Position numbers and translations under genes: made by a program
In this document: positions 28,963 through 37,487 of the stretch, piece by piece
Layout: each line of letters starts with the position of its first letter
Numbering within the stretch: the first letter of the stretch is position 1
Notes under the pieces: generated by a model
Databases searched by the model: none
Seen by the model: the letters and a program-made list of their open reading frames with translations, nothing else
Told to the model about the DNA's origin: nothing
NCBI RefSeq assembly: GCF_005144865.1
Contig: NZ_SWFM01000003.1
Location: forward strand, 62,001 to 126,000
Reading direction: 5' to 3'
Source of the DNA: Guptibacillus hwajinpoensis
GTDB lineage: Bacteria; Bacillota; Bacilli; Bacillales; Guptibacillaceae
DNA: 64,000 nucleotides

Positions 28963-28982
28963 ACTTTCTCCCAAAAAATAAA

Positions 28983-29005
28983 AAGCCGGACACTAAGTCC
29001 GGCTT
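28983..29005 (-). terminator. Rho-independent terminator of ndk
   Basis: AAGCCGGAC / GTCCGGCTT stem, 5-nt loop, followed by TTTTATTTTTT on the minus strand. The plus strand lacks a T-run, so it mainly serves the leftward ndk transcript. Confidence 0.85.
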
Positions 29006-29040
29006 CAGTAAATATAAGCGCTTTCATTTTAGAGAAAATT

Positions 29041-29484
29041 TTAAACCCATTTAGAAATGGTTTTTGCATATTCGTTCAATTCATTTTCATTAAAAAACAA
29101 TGAAATCTCACGTTCTGCACTTGTTGGAGAGTCTGAACCATGAATAACATTCATGCTAACTTGAACACCGTAATCTCCACGAATAGTACCAGGATTTGCA
29201 TCTTTTGGATTCGTTGCTCCCATCATTGTACGAGCAGTTGAGATCACATTGTCACCTTCCCATACCATTGCAAAAACAGGTCCTGATGTGATGAAGTCTA
29301 CAAGCTCACCGAAGAATGGGCGTTCTTTATGTTCACCATAATGGTTTTCTGCAAGATCTTTTGAAACCGTCATCAATTTTGCACCTACTAAATTAAAGCC
29401 CTTCTTTTCAAAGCGCGAAACAATTTCACCAATCAAGTTACGTTGCACGCCATCAGGCTTAACCATTAGAAATGTCTTTTCCAT
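29041..29484 (-). CDS. ndk: Nucleoside diphosphate kinase
   Basis: Transfers gamma-phosphate between nucleotides. 147 residues from ATG 29484. Signatures: [16 protein letters not shown] at the N-terminus and the phosphohistidine site [16 protein letters not shown] near 112-127. The frame is open 32 codons further upstream but that part is unlike the family, and AGGAG lies just before the chosen ATG. It follows hepT by about 100 bp and ends in a strong terminator. Confidence 0.97.
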   Translation of the reverse strand: MEKTFLMVKPDGVQRNLIGEIVSRFEKKGFNLVGAKLMTVSKDLAENHYGEHKERPFFGELVDFITSGPVFAMVWEGDNVISTARTMMGATNPKDANPGTIRGDYGVQVSMNVIHGSDSPTSAEREISLFFNENELNEYAKTISKWV

Positions 29485-29586
29485 GAAAATCTCCTCACCT
29501 TCAACAAAGTATATGTACAGGGCAGAAAGCGTTTTTCTGCCCTTCAAAATTCTATCAAATATTCGCAAAAATAACAACATTTCCTT

Positions 29587-30558
29587 TTAATGTTTTCTTT
29601 TACCGATATATTCTGCAATTTGTCTAAGTGAAGTTGTAGCAGACTGTGCTGGAAGCTGCTCAAGTTCATTGAAGGCTTTCTGTAGATAGCGATCACTAAT
29701 TCGCTGTGAGAATTCAATACCACCTGAGGACTTTACAATCGAAATAACTTGATTGACCTTTTCTTGTGAGGTATTTAATTCTTTAGAGAAAATGTTCATG
29801 ATTTCACGTTTCATGTTTCCTTGATTCATCGCGTAGAGAACTGGCAAAGTTATATTACCCTGTAGTAAGTCCCCACCAGCTGGTTTGCCAAGTTCTTTAA
29901 CAGTTCCAGTATAATCTAGGATATCATCCGTTATTTGATATGACATGCCTACATAATAGCCAAATTGTTTAAGATGTTGTTGTTCTGCCTTCGATGCTCC
30001 TGCAGCTACAGCACCTAATTCACATGAAGTAGCAATCAGGAGAGCTGTCTTCCGTTTAATCCTTCGAAAATAATCTCTTACATTTTGATCCCAATTGAAT
30101 TGGTCTTTTATCTGTTCTATTTCTCCAATGCTCATCTCTAGAATGGCATTGGATAAGATGGTATTTGCCGCTGGATCTTTAAGCTCTGTGACAAGTTCAA
30201 CCGCACGCGCAAAAATATAATCTCCTGTATACATGGCAACACGGTTGTCCCATTTTGCTTTGATCGTTTTCGTGCCGCGCCTCATCTCAGCATCATCAAT
30301 AACATCATCATGTACGAGTGAAGCCATGTGAATTAATTCAAGCGCAACTGCAACATTTTTCATAAGTACTAAATTATAATCTCCGAACTTTCCTGAAAGC
30401 AAAACGAAAACAGGACGGATTCGTTTCCCTCCCGCTTTTAATAGGTGGTTAGAAGCGTCACGTAGAACAGGATGATGAGCATTCACTGTCTGCTCCAATT
30501 CGGATTCAATAAAGGATAAATCTTTTTTTAAGGAAGCGTATATCGTTTTTAATTTCAT
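29587..30558 (-). CDS. hepT: Heptaprenyl diphosphate synthase component II
   Basis: Catalytic subunit of the two-component C35 prenyltransferase that makes the menaquinone-7 side chain. 323 residues. Both aspartate-rich motifs are present: HDDVIDDAEMRRG near 84-96 and DDILDYTG near 213-220, with LLKAGGKRIRP and TGDYIFA between. An upstream GTG (30567) lies inside the ribosome site region (AGGTGG), so ATG 30558 is chosen. Grouped with hepS and menG. Confidence 0.95.
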   Translation of the reverse strand: MKLKTIYASLKKDLSFIESELEQTVNAHHPVLRDASNHLLKAGGKRIRPVFVLLSGKFGDYNLVLMKNVAVALELIHMASLVHDDVIDDAEMRRGTKTIKAKWDNRVAMYTGDYIFARAVELVTELKDPAANTILSNAILEMSIGEIEQIKDQFNWDQNVRDYFRRIKRKTALLIATSCELGAVAAGASKAEQQHLKQFGYYVGMSYQITDDILDYTGTVKELGKPAGGDLLQGNITLPVLYAMNQGNMKREIMNIFSKELNTSQEKVNQVISIVKSSGGIEFSQRISDRYLQKAFNELEQLPAQSATTSLRQIAEYIGKRKH

Positions 30559-30600
30559 GAGATCCACCTAACTGATTATCACAAAATATCTGTTGTCTTT

Positions 30601-31314
30601 TTATGTTTGAATTGCTTTAAACCCTCTATGCATTGCGGCAACTCCACCAGAATATGGCTTAACATCTACACGACTAAATCCATTCTTAAAGAAAAGCTGC
30701 TTTAACTCATCTCTACCAGGAAACGTGCTCGCTGATTCTTGCAACCAGGAGTACTCTTCGTAGCTTTTCGCTAACATTTTCCCAAGAACCGGCATGACAT
30801 GTTTGAAATACCCATAGTACACCTGTCGAAAAACAGGAATAGTTGGCTGAGATGTTTCAAGACAAACAACTTGACCACCAGGTTTCACCACTCGATGCAT
30901 TTCTTTAATGACCTGATCGTAATCGGGGACATTTCTGAGACCGAAACCTATAGTCACATAATCAAAAAAATTGTCTTCAAACGGTAAATTCATCGCATTA
31001 CCGTGAAGGAGAGTAACATTCTCTCTTTTCTTTTCCTCGACCTTTTTTTTGCCGACTTCTAGCATGTTTTCGCTAAAATCAAGCCCTATAGCACTTCCGC
31101 TTTCTCCAACAGCTTCACCCATAGCAAGTGTCCAATCCGCTGTACCACAGCAAACATCGAGTGCAGATGCCCCTTTTTGAACATTCATTAAACGCATTGT
31201 ATCCTTGCGCCAGGCTTTATGACGTTGAAAACTAATAACCGAATTCATGACATCATAGCGTTTTGATATCGTTTGAAAAACATTGTGTACGCGTTCTTCT
31301 TTAGATGTAGTCAT
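30601..31314 (-). CDS. menG: Demethylmenaquinone methyltransferase
   Basis: SAM-dependent C-methylation, final step of menaquinone synthesis. 237 residues of the UbiE/MenG family: [17 protein letters not shown] near 20-36, the SAM motif [12 protein letters not shown] near 50-61, GLDFSENML near 78-86 and [11 protein letters not shown] near 121-131. It starts 3 bp before the hepS end on the same strand, so hepS, menG and hepT are probably one transcript. Confidence 0.96.
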   Translation of the reverse strand: MTTSKEERVHNVFQTISKRYDVMNSVISFQRHKAWRKDTMRLMNVQKGASALDVCCGTADWTLAMGEAVGESGSAIGLDFSENMLEVGKKKVEEKKRENVTLLHGNAMNLPFEDNFFDYVTIGFGLRNVPDYDQVIKEMHRVVKPGGQVVCLETSQPTIPVFRQVYYGYFKHVMPVLGKMLAKSYEEYSWLQESASTFPGRDELKQLFFKNGFSRVDVKPYSGGVAAMHRGFKAIQT

Positions 31315-31317
31315 GCC

Positions 31318-32148
31318 TTATCCCTCTTCCGCCAATTTCTCTTCCGGTATTCCTATGATTCCCCAATTATATTCGAGTCGATTTTGAAACCAACGATGTA
31401 GTTCTGAATAATGCTGACAAAGAAAATCAATTTCTTTTTTTGCATGTCCCACATATGAGTCCAAAACGGTTCTCGCTTTTGATGCTTGCTGATCAGATGT
31501 TAGCTTAGATTCTTTAACAGATAATAGAGTTAAAGCAATCTTTTGTAGCAAATTAGAACTAGAATGAATTAAACCCTGCTTTCGTTCAAGAAGGAGACGA
31601 TTCATATAGAAATACTGCATACCAAACGTCTTCCAGTTATCAAGCCCGTAATGTTCAGCTACTTTTCTAACTAGAATGGATTCGATTTCCTTTAAATTAT
31701 CAAATATCGGTTCAACCGTACGATGATTTGTTTGATAAAAGGACATTTTGGCTTCATTGATTTCTTGAATTGCTTCAGATAATGTACGAATCAGCTCATT
31801 ATCATGCCATTTAGAAAGGATATGGTAATACATGCTACTAAAGTAGTCTCCCGCTAAAACGGTTAACTGACGATTTTTCCTTTCATTCTCATTGGTAACA
31901 TCATCGAGCGAAATTAGTTCATGCGTATCAAGTGCAATTTGCACAAGCATGATAGATAGAAGAGTATCTTCCTTCCTTTTTCGTTCAAGCTTGGTTTGTT
32001 CTAGCATGCCATAGAACACATATAGCCTCTCTTCATCAATAATTGGAAAATCGATAAATTGAAGCAAATATGAATGGGATAGGCGAGACTGCAGCATGTC
32101 CCGAACTCCAGCTATTTGTTTATATGTGGTTTCCTTTGGATTTGTCAT
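31318..32148 (-). CDS. hepS: Heptaprenyl diphosphate synthase component I
   Basis: Non-catalytic regulatory subunit of heptaprenyl diphosphate synthase. 276 residues, helical, with DDVTNENERKNRQLTVLAGDYFSSMYYH near 80-107, a decayed version of the aspartate-rich prenyltransferase site (split here as DDVTNENERKN then QLTVLAGDYFSS). Family sequences vary greatly, so position between mtrB and menG supports the call. The mtrB terminator precedes it by about 190 bp; TATACT near 32280 may be the -10 of its own promoter, with only a weak -35. Confidence 0.9.
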   Translation of the reverse strand: MTNPKETTYKQIAGVRDMLQSRLSHSYLLQFIDFPIIDEERLYVFYGMLEQTKLERKRKEDTLLSIMLVQIALDTHELISLDDVTNENERKNRQLTVLAGDYFSSMYYHILSKWHDNELIRTLSEAIQEINEAKMSFYQTNHRTVEPIFDNLKEIESILVRKVAEHYGLDNWKTFGMQYFYMNRLLLERKQGLIHSSSNLLQKIALTLLSVKESKLTSDQQASKARTVLDSYVGHAKKEIDFLCQHYSELHRWFQNRLEYNWGIIGIPEEKLAEEG

Positions 32149-32340
32149 ATCCCATACCCCTTACATGTCTTCCAATTAGAAAAATTTAGCTTCCCATCAA
32201 ACTATGGAAGCCCCTGTTTTTCTTATACTTTAATCCAACTCGTAACAAGTTCATAAAGTATAAAATATGTATTTACTCTTAGTATAGCACAATAAGCCCC
32301 TAGCTAAAACGTGACTTACTCCGTTCTTTAAAACAAAGAA

Positions 32341-32363
32341 AAGCAGGTTCCTACCTCCTGCTT
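32341..32363 (-). terminator. Rho-independent terminator of folE-mtrB
   Basis: AAGCAGG / CCTGCTT stem with 9-nt loop, overlapping the last base of the mtrB stop, followed by TTTTCTTTGTTTT on the minus strand. Confidence 0.8.
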
Positions 32364-32584
32364 TACTCTTCTGTACTTATTTCACCGTGCTCTGTTTGAA
32401 TAACTGCTTTTCCTCTTACTTTAACGGCAGATGTATGTTCAGTAAACTGAGCAATCATCACTTCACCTTTATCAAGCTTTTCTGAATGATGAAACCTCGT
32501 ATCAGAACCACGTGTTAAACCTATGACATTAACGCCATTCTCTAGGGCTTTAATTACAAAGAAATCAGTACTTTCACTTTTCAT
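32363..32584 (-). CDS. mtrB: Trp RNA-binding attenuation protein (TRAP)
   Basis: 73-residue subunit of the 11-mer ring that, with bound tryptophan, wraps GAG/UAG RNA. It is nearly identical to B. subtilis TRAP through [10 protein letters not shown] and [12 protein letters not shown] and [12 protein letters not shown]. The residues that contact RNA in B. subtilis (Glu36, Lys37, Lys56, Arg58) are all retained, shifted by one position here. GTG 32593 lies against the ribosome site, so ATG 32584 with GGAG 8 nt upstream is chosen. Its target leader is at 24375-24447. It follows folE by 23 bp. No anti-TRAP gene was seen. Confidence 0.96.
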   Translation of the reverse strand: MKSESTDFFVIKALENGVNVIGLTRGSDTRFHHSEKLDKGEVMIAQFTEHTSAVKVRGKAVIQTEHGEISTEE

Positions 32585-32607
32585 AGTTATCACTCCGCTT
32601 AACAGAA

Positions 32608-33174
32608 TTAACCCTTAATAAGGCCAAGTACTTCAGAACGCGCTGCTGCATCACTTTCAAAAACGCCTCTTACAGCAGATGTAACAGTAGATGATCCAGG
32701 CTTCTTAACACCTCTCATCGTCATACACATATGCTCTGCTTCCACTACTACCATAACTCCATGAGGCTCTAGAGTCTCTACCATCGAATTAGCAATGGTT
32801 GAGGTAATACGCTCTTGAAGTTGTGGTCGTTTTGTTACAGACTCGACGGCTCTTGCAAGCTTACTTAGTCCTGTTACCTTTCCACCTTTAGGTATGTATG
32901 CTACATGTGCTTTCCCGAAGAAAGGAACAAGATGATGCTCACAAGTTGAATAGAATGGAATATCCTTCACAAGCACTAACTCTTCGTGGTCTTCTCCAAA
33001 AATGGTTTGGAAATGTTCCTTAGGATCTTGATGAAGTCCCTGAAAGATTTCTTCATACATTCTTGCAACTCGTTTTGGAGTATCTAATAATCCTTCACGC
33101 TCTGGGTCTTCTCCTATTGCTTCAAGAATCATTTTAACTGCTTCTTGTATTTTATCATGATTAACTTCGTACAT
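32608..33174 (-). CDS. folE: GTP cyclohydrolase I
   Basis: First enzyme of tetrahydrofolate synthesis, GTP to dihydroneopterin triphosphate; called MtrA in B. subtilis. 188 residues. Zinc ligands are in [14 protein letters not shown] (Cys, His) and [10 protein letters not shown] (Cys); [16 protein letters not shown] and QERITSTIA complete the active site. ATG preceded by GGAGGAG. Paired with mtrB as in B. subtilis. Confidence 0.97.
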   Translation of the reverse strand: MYEVNHDKIQEAVKMILEAIGEDPEREGLLDTPKRVARMYEEIFQGLHQDPKEHFQTIFGEDHEELVLVKDIPFYSTCEHHLVPFFGKAHVAYIPKGGKVTGLSKLARAVESVTKRPQLQERITSTIANSMVETLEPHGVMVVVEAEHMCMTMRGVKKPGSSTVTSAVRGVFESDAAARSEVLGLIKG

Positions 33175-33245
33175 GGTTGTTACTCCTCCATTCAGGGCCT
33201 TTAATACCTATGAAGATTCTAGCATAAGGTGAAAAAGTTAGCAAA

Positions 33246-33278
33246 AAAGAAGAGCCGCAGGATGTGCGGCTCTTCTTT
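33246..33278 (-). terminator. Rho-independent terminator of hbs
   Basis: A 14-bp stem, AAAGAAGAGCCGCA with its exact complement, 5-nt loop, T-run on the minus strand; the strongest terminator in the window. Confidence 0.92.
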
Positions 33279-33292
33279 GCCCTATGTATTTC

Positions 33293-33565
33293 TTACTTCA
33301 CTGCATCCTTAAGGGCTTTACCAGGTTTAAATGCAGGAACCTTACTTGCAGCGATTTCGATCTCTTCGCCAGTTTGAGGATTACGCCCTTTACGAGCAGA
33401 ACGCTCACGGACTTCAAAGTTACCAAAACCAATTAGTTGAACTTTGTCACCCTCTTGCAAGGATTGCATAATGTTATCAAAAACTGAGTCAACAGCTTTT
33501 GTCGCTTCTTTTTTAGAAAGCTCTGCAGATTCTGCAACAGCATTGATTAGATCTGTCTTGTTCAT
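33293..33565 (-). CDS. hbs: DNA-binding protein HU
   Basis: Histone-like nucleoid protein, 90 residues, basic. [20 protein letters not shown] starts the helical dimerisation part; [19 protein letters not shown] and [11 protein letters not shown] form the beta-arm that inserts in the DNA minor groove. A GTG three codons upstream is rejected because AGGAGGTGA lies exactly between it and the ATG. Single-gene unit with a strong terminator. Confidence 0.97.
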   Translation of the reverse strand: MNKTDLINAVAESAELSKKEATKAVDSVFDNIMQSLQEGDKVQLIGFGNFEVRERSARKGRNPQTGEEIEIAASKVPAFKPGKALKDAVK

Positions 33566-33843
33566 TCTGTTCACCTCCTCTCAAGAGAGATGGATAATTA
33601 CATTCATTCACTTATTGACCAATATTTATACGTTGCAATGCACGTTTAGTACGTTTGCAAGCCCTATATTATACGAAGATGCGAAAGAATTCAATACGTT
33701 TGTCTTGATTTCAGCTAATTTTCGATGATTTTTTACTTATTATCTGCTTAAAGTCCCATTTGTAAACGCTGTACTGTGCATTTTAAGGAGAATAGTTTAT
33801 TCATTCAACTCCCTAACTTTATAGGGTTTCACACAATAAACGG

Positions 33844-33976
33844 TTCCCGCTCCAATCAGCTAAGAGTGGTCCTTTTTACAAAAAATCGTTCAAAAGAAAC
33901 AAAAATGGATCATTCTATTCTCTGAACAGTAGCGTAAATCAACCGCTTTATTGCTACAATTCCTACGAAAAGAGCC
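33844..33976. repeat. Dispersed folded repeat, copy 3 (rearranged)
   Basis: The left part, from CCGCTCCAATCAGCTAA onward, matches the inverted 5' half of copies 4 and 5; the right part, AGCGTAAATCAACC ... GAAAAGAGCC, matches the direct 3' half of copies 1 and 2. So the two halves have unexpected relative orientation, as after a recombination between copies. The central core is gone. Confidence 0.65.
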
Positions 33977-34037
33977 TTCTAATATCTAAATAGTAGTACC
34001 CAATTTTTATTTAACTTTAAACCAAAACTCAAAAAAA

Positions 34038-34060
34038 CTGACTCCATATAGCGGAGTCAG
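34038..34060 (-). terminator. Rho-independent terminator of spoIVA
   Basis: CTGACTCC / GGAGTCAG stem with 7-nt loop and seven T on the minus strand, right after the spoIVA stop codon. Confidence 0.88.
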
Positions 34061-34065
34061 CTAAG

Positions 34066-35544
34066 TTATAGTATGATCGCAATTAATCCTCCTGAACCTT
34101 CGTTAATAATGCGTTCAAGCGTTTCCTTTAGTTTATAACGAGCATTTTCTGGCATTAATCCCAATTTCGCCTGAATACCTTCCCTCACAATTGAATTCAG
34201 TGAACGTCCGAAAATATCTGAATTCCAAATTGAAAGCGGATCCTCTTCAAAGTCTTGCATAAGATAACGAACTAGTTCCTCGCTTTGTTTCTCAGTGCCA
34301 ATAATAGGTGCGAATTCTGACTCTACATCAACTTTAATCATATGAATTGACGGAGCTACAGCTTTCAGTCTTACACCAAACCTTGAACCTTGTCGTATAA
34401 TCTCTGGCTCATCTAGGCTCATATCTTCTATTGCAGGTGCAGCTATACCATAACCGGTTTGCTTTACCATGCGAAGTGCCTCTGATACATGATCATATTC
34501 AGCCTTTGCAAAAGCAAATTCTTGCATAAGTTGAAGAAGATGATCCTTCCCTCTAATTTCAACTCCCACGACCTCTTTAAGAATTTGATCATACAAATCG
34601 TCTGGTGCATAGAGATCAATTTCTGCAATCCCTTGCCCCATTTCAATACCTGCGAGTCGTGCATCCTGGATAAATTCAAACTCTTCAAATTGTCCTACGA
34701 CCCGATCAACATCCCTTAGGCGCTTAATATCTTTTACAGTTTCTCTAACAGATTCTTCATAATTTTGTCTGAGCCAATGATCTTGATGAAGCACCATTAC
34801 CCAGCTTGGTAGGTTTACATTTACCTCCAATACAGGGAATTCATATAGCACTTCTCTTAGAACATTGTTGATATCATGCTCCGTCATACTTTCCACACTC
34901 AATGAAATAACCGGTATATCGTATTTGTGAGACAAATCTCCTCTTAATGCTTCTGTTTGTGGATGATGAGGATGGGCTGAGTTAACGATCATGATAAATG
35001 GCTTGCCCACTTCTTTTAATTCCTCTACTACTCTCTCCTCTGATTCCAAATAATCATGTCGCGCAATTTCACCTATTGATCCGTCAGTTGTAATGACAAC
35101 ACCAAGTGTAGAATGTTCCTGAATTACTTTTCTTGTACCGATTTCTGCTGCTTCCTGGAATGGAATTGGCTCTTCATACCAAGGTGTATTAATCATTCGT
35201 GGCCCATCTTCATCTTCGTATCCCTTTGCTCCAGGTACAGCATACCCAACACAATCCACAAGCCTTACATTGACATCAAGTCCATCTTCAACATGAATTT
35301 TAACTGCATGATTTGGTACGAATTTAGGCTCAGTTGTCATAATCGTACGGCCAGCAGCACTTTGTGGAAGTTCATCTTGAGCTCTTGCTCGATCTGAATC
35401 ACTTTCCATATTAGGCAGTACGATAAGTTCCATGAACTTTTTAATAAATGTCGATTTTCCTGTTCGAACAGAACCTACTACTCCAAGGTATATATCTCCC
35501 CCTGTACGCTCTGCGATATCTTTGAAGATATCCACTCTCTCCAC
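34066..35544 (-). CDS. spoIVA: Stage IV sporulation protein A
   Basis: ATPase that polymerises on the forespore surface as the basement layer of the spore coat. 492 residues, exactly the B. subtilis length. The N-terminal TRAFAC-type P-loop is GSVRTGKST near 24-32, followed by switch-like DCVGYAVPGAKG; the C-terminal tail ends NEGSGGLIAIIL, which targets the protein to the outer forespore membrane. The frame is open 9 codons upstream; GTG 35544 with AGGAGG 7 nt away matches the family start. Expected to be mother-cell (sigma-E) expressed; no such promoter is asserted here. Confidence 0.97.
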   Translation of the reverse strand: MERVDIFKDIAERTGGDIYLGVVGSVRTGKSTFIKKFMELIVLPNMESDSDRARAQDELPQSAAGRTIMTTEPKFVPNHAVKIHVEDGLDVNVRLVDCVGYAVPGAKGYEDEDGPRMINTPWYEEPIPFQEAAEIGTRKVIQEHSTLGVVITTDGSIGEIARHDYLESEERVVEELKEVGKPFIMIVNSAHPHHPQTEALRGDLSHKYDIPVISLSVESMTEHDINNVLREVLYEFPVLEVNVNLPSWVMVLHQDHWLRQNYEESVRETVKDIKRLRDVDRVVGQFEEFEFIQDARLAGIEMGQGIAEIDLYAPDDLYDQILKEVVGVEIRGKDHLLQLMQEFAFAKAEYDHVSEALRMVKQTGYGIAAPAIEDMSLDEPEIIRQGSRFGVRLKAVAPSIHMIKVDVESEFAPIIGTEKQSEELVRYLMQDFEEDPLSIWNSDIFGRSLNSIVREGIQAKLGLMPENARYKLKETLERIINEGSGGLIAIIL

Positions 35545-35764
35545 GTGATCGCCTCCTGAATTCCGTCTCACTGGACGAAATGATTCACTCTAGACCGCAG
35601 ACTTTCTTGAACACTATCATTCTATGATGTTGTCCAACAAATATGACAGTTCATAGTAAAAGGATTTGATACAGCAGGTAAACTTTCTCTCCTCTATTAG
35701 AAATATCCATAAAAAAGTCCCTCCTCTTTTTAATAGTTGTATTGCTAAAGAGAAGGGAAAATAC

Positions 35765-36484
35765 CTATTTCGTTAAAAAAACAGCTTTATCATTTTCAAT
35801 TGTATATGGTACAGAAGTTACGGGAACGTAAAACGAATTATCTGCTAATAAATCCCTAATGTCGTCTCCATTCTTATACGGGTGGTCTGGGTTATTAACA
35901 ATCGCTTTGTTGAGATCATCCCTATAATCTATATGTACTTCGCCATTCTCGTCTATGAAGAAAGAAAGTTGATCATTTGTGAATGGACTTATTATAGTTG
36001 GCTCCTCATCCATACCAAGCGCATCATAATCGATAGAATACCTGTCTTTTGCTAAAACATCTTTAAATGGTGGATACTTGTGGTTACGTCGGTAATCGTT
36101 CACTTGAAGCTGAAGATCTTTAACTTTATCCACTGTTACTAGATCAATTAATCTTACAGTTGGGTTTTCCTCAACATGAATCAACACATATTGAAAGACC
36201 CCACCATTTTCAAAAGAGTTTCCAGGTGCCTGTTGTAAAAAAGCAGGAACCAGTTTTTTGAAATCAACTGGATATTTTTGATAGATCGGTGTACCTTGAT
36301 CTCTTGTTTTAATAGGCAGAATGGATTTATTCTCCTGATATTGCTCTACTGCCGATTGAACAGATTGAATCTGATCCGTATATGGAATTTGATTCTCGTT
36401 TTTTTGACTTTCAGGGTATAGACAACCTGAAAGAACGGCAACAAGGCATGTCCATACTAGCATTTGTGTTACTAATCGCTTCAT
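35765..36484 (-). CDS. yphF: Lipoprotein YphF
   Basis: 239-residue predicted lipoprotein: basic N-terminus, hydrophobic stretch and lipobox LSGC at 18-21, then a Gln/Asn-rich linker and two similar halves, each with hydrophobic strands and YPPFKD- or YPVDFKK-like segments. Function unknown. Position between spoIVA and yphE is that of B. subtilis yphF. ATG 36484 is favoured over the ATG three codons earlier, which abuts AAGGA. Confidence 0.82.
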   Translation of the reverse strand: MKRLVTQMLVWTCLVAVLSGCLYPESQKNENQIPYTDQIQSVQSAVEQYQENKSILPIKTRDQGTPIYQKYPVDFKKLVPAFLQQAPGNSFENGGVFQYVLIHVEENPTVRLIDLVTVDKVKDLQLQVNDYRRNHKYPPFKDVLAKDRYSIDYDALGMDEEPTIISPFTNDQLSFFIDENGEVHIDYRDDLNKAIVNNPDHPYKNGDDIRDLLADNSFYVPVTSVPYTIENDKAVFLTK

Positions 36485-36515
36485 TACACTCATTCCTTAT
36501 TCAAGATTTCCTGTC

Positions 36516-36713
36516 TTAGTTAGTTGGACCTGTGAATACGACGAGTAGCATGAGTACTCCCGCAACAAACATGCACATATAAGCAAAGGCTGATACTAAT
36601 ACACGTAGAAACCCTTTTAATTTTGATCGGCTCAACATAATAGCCATAACGGCAATAAACATTAAACCAAGCGCAGACAGCGCTACCCACATTTTAATTA
36701 ATGCTGGTGACAT
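36516..36713 (-). CDS. yphE: DUF2768 membrane protein YphE
   Basis: 65-residue protein with two transmembrane helices (about residues 8-28 and 36-58) joined by a basic loop SRSKLKGFLR, typical of YphE/DUF2768. No function known. The frame opens 10 codons earlier, but GGGGGA sits 5 nt before the ATG at 36713. Lies 31 bp upstream of yphF and probably shares its transcript. Confidence 0.82.
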   Translation of the reverse strand: MSPALIKMWVALSALGLMFIAVMAIMLSRSKLKGFLRVLVSAFAYMCMFVAGVLMLLVVFTGPTN

Positions 36714-36836
36714 GATAATCCCCCTAGTCTTAGTAACTTGCACTGCCCATCATTATAACAAAACTTCATATGATTTACCTATAGCGGTTTTTACAATCCA
36801 TAGACATCTTTCATATTCATTTAACATGACTCTTTT

Positions 36837-36949
36837 GGAGTCTCACCTGTCCCACTAGTCCCGCAGAATTCGAGCACCTTCCGCTCAGCTAAGTGTGATC
36901 CTTTCTACAAAAAATCTTTACAAAAGCAACAATCATTTAGAAAAGAGGC
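36837..36949 (-). repeat. Dispersed folded repeat, copy 4 (half element)
   Basis: Read on the minus strand it gives the 5' half seen in copy 2 (GATTGTTGCTTTTG, CTTAGCTGA) joined to the copy 1 core (GGAAGGTGCTCG, CTGCGGGACTAG, ACAGGTGAGACT). It stops inside the core hairpin; the complementary 3' half is absent. It links copies 1 and 2 as one family. Confidence 0.78.
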
Positions 36950-37021
36950 ATTAAAATTAAATAACTTTTAGTTAACTAATTTGGCATCATTTCTCAAAAA
37001 ACACTCAAAGTCCATAAGTAA

Positions 37022-37053
37022 AAAGCTGAAGAAAGGGGCTTTTCTTCAGCTTT
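37022..37053 (-). terminator. Rho-independent terminator of the SpoVIF-like gene
   Basis: 13-bp stem AAAGCTGAAGAAA with its complement, 6-nt loop, short T-run on the minus strand, 114 bp after the stop codon. Confidence 0.7.
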
Positions 37054-37166
37054 GACTATATGGATTTCACTTTGAAGTGTGCTCATGCACATTGATGGTT
37101 CCTTATCAGTATATGTTCTTACTTGAAGGCGGTATGGTTGATTAGCCTATTTTTGAAACTCTTTTC

Positions 37167-37418
37167 CTATTTCTGGCTAAACAACTTAGATATGGACGAG
37201 AGGTCAAACGGAATGTTTTTATTCACAATGGCCTTCACAATCCGGTCTTCTTTTTCCTTCGAGACGTTTACGTTCGCAACGCGTGCAACATTTGCAATTA
37301 GCTTGCGCACCGTTTTTTCATCAGTAAAATCTGCGCCTTGGACCGAATTTGCCAATTTAAAGATGTCTTCCTTTTTTACATTCGTTTTCTTTTCTATGTT
37401 ATCAAACAAATCGCTCAC
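37167..37418 (-). CDS. Stage VI sporulation protein F family
   Basis: 83-residue soluble helical protein. LFDNIEKKTNVKKEDIFKLA and SVQGADFTDEKTVRKLI are characteristic of the SpoVIF/YjcC family, needed for coat assembly and spore resistance in B. subtilis. Starts at GTG 37418 with AAGGAGG 7 nt upstream. In B. subtilis spoVIF lies elsewhere; here it is next to gpsA and may be a paralogue, so no symbol is given. Confidence 0.8.
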   Translation of the reverse strand: MSDLFDNIEKKTNVKKEDIFKLANSVQGADFTDEKTVRKLIANVARVANVNVSKEKEDRIVKAIVNKNIPFDLSSISKLFSQK

Positions 37419-37487
37419 GCTGTTTCCTCCTTACCATTAACGTTCAACATAGTGTATGCAAGGAGGAATACTTCGTGCTTCGCCTAT

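Larger units (their letters stand above)
33566..34065. other. 500-bp noncoding region between hbs and spoIVA
   Basis: Nearest hbs: a TATAAT on the minus strand at 33673-33668 without a good -35 (TATTGA at 17 bp, TTGAAT at 15 bp), about 100 bp upstream of hbs, probably part of its promoter. Between 33612 and 33660 the motif TTGCAA occurs twice around ACGT half-sites. Middle: nothing recognised. Right: repeat copy 3 (33844-33976) and the spoIVA terminator. Confidence 0.6.
36714..37166. other. 450-bp noncoding region between yphE and the SpoVIF-like gene
   Basis: Holds the yphE ribosome site, repeat copy 4 (36837-36949) and the terminator at 37022-37053. Nothing recognised at 36950-37020 or in the 110 bp just after the SpoVIF-like stop. 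Confidence 0.7.

Noticed and set aside
29013..29027. cre-like TATAAGCGCTTTCAT downstream of ndk
   Set aside because: One mismatch to consensus and located between a stop codon and its terminator, where a CcpA role is unlikely.
32191..32211. Imperfect hairpin CTTCCCAT / ATGGAAG before hepS
   Set aside because: One unpaired base and only a weak T-run; not distinguishable from chance in the hepS leader.
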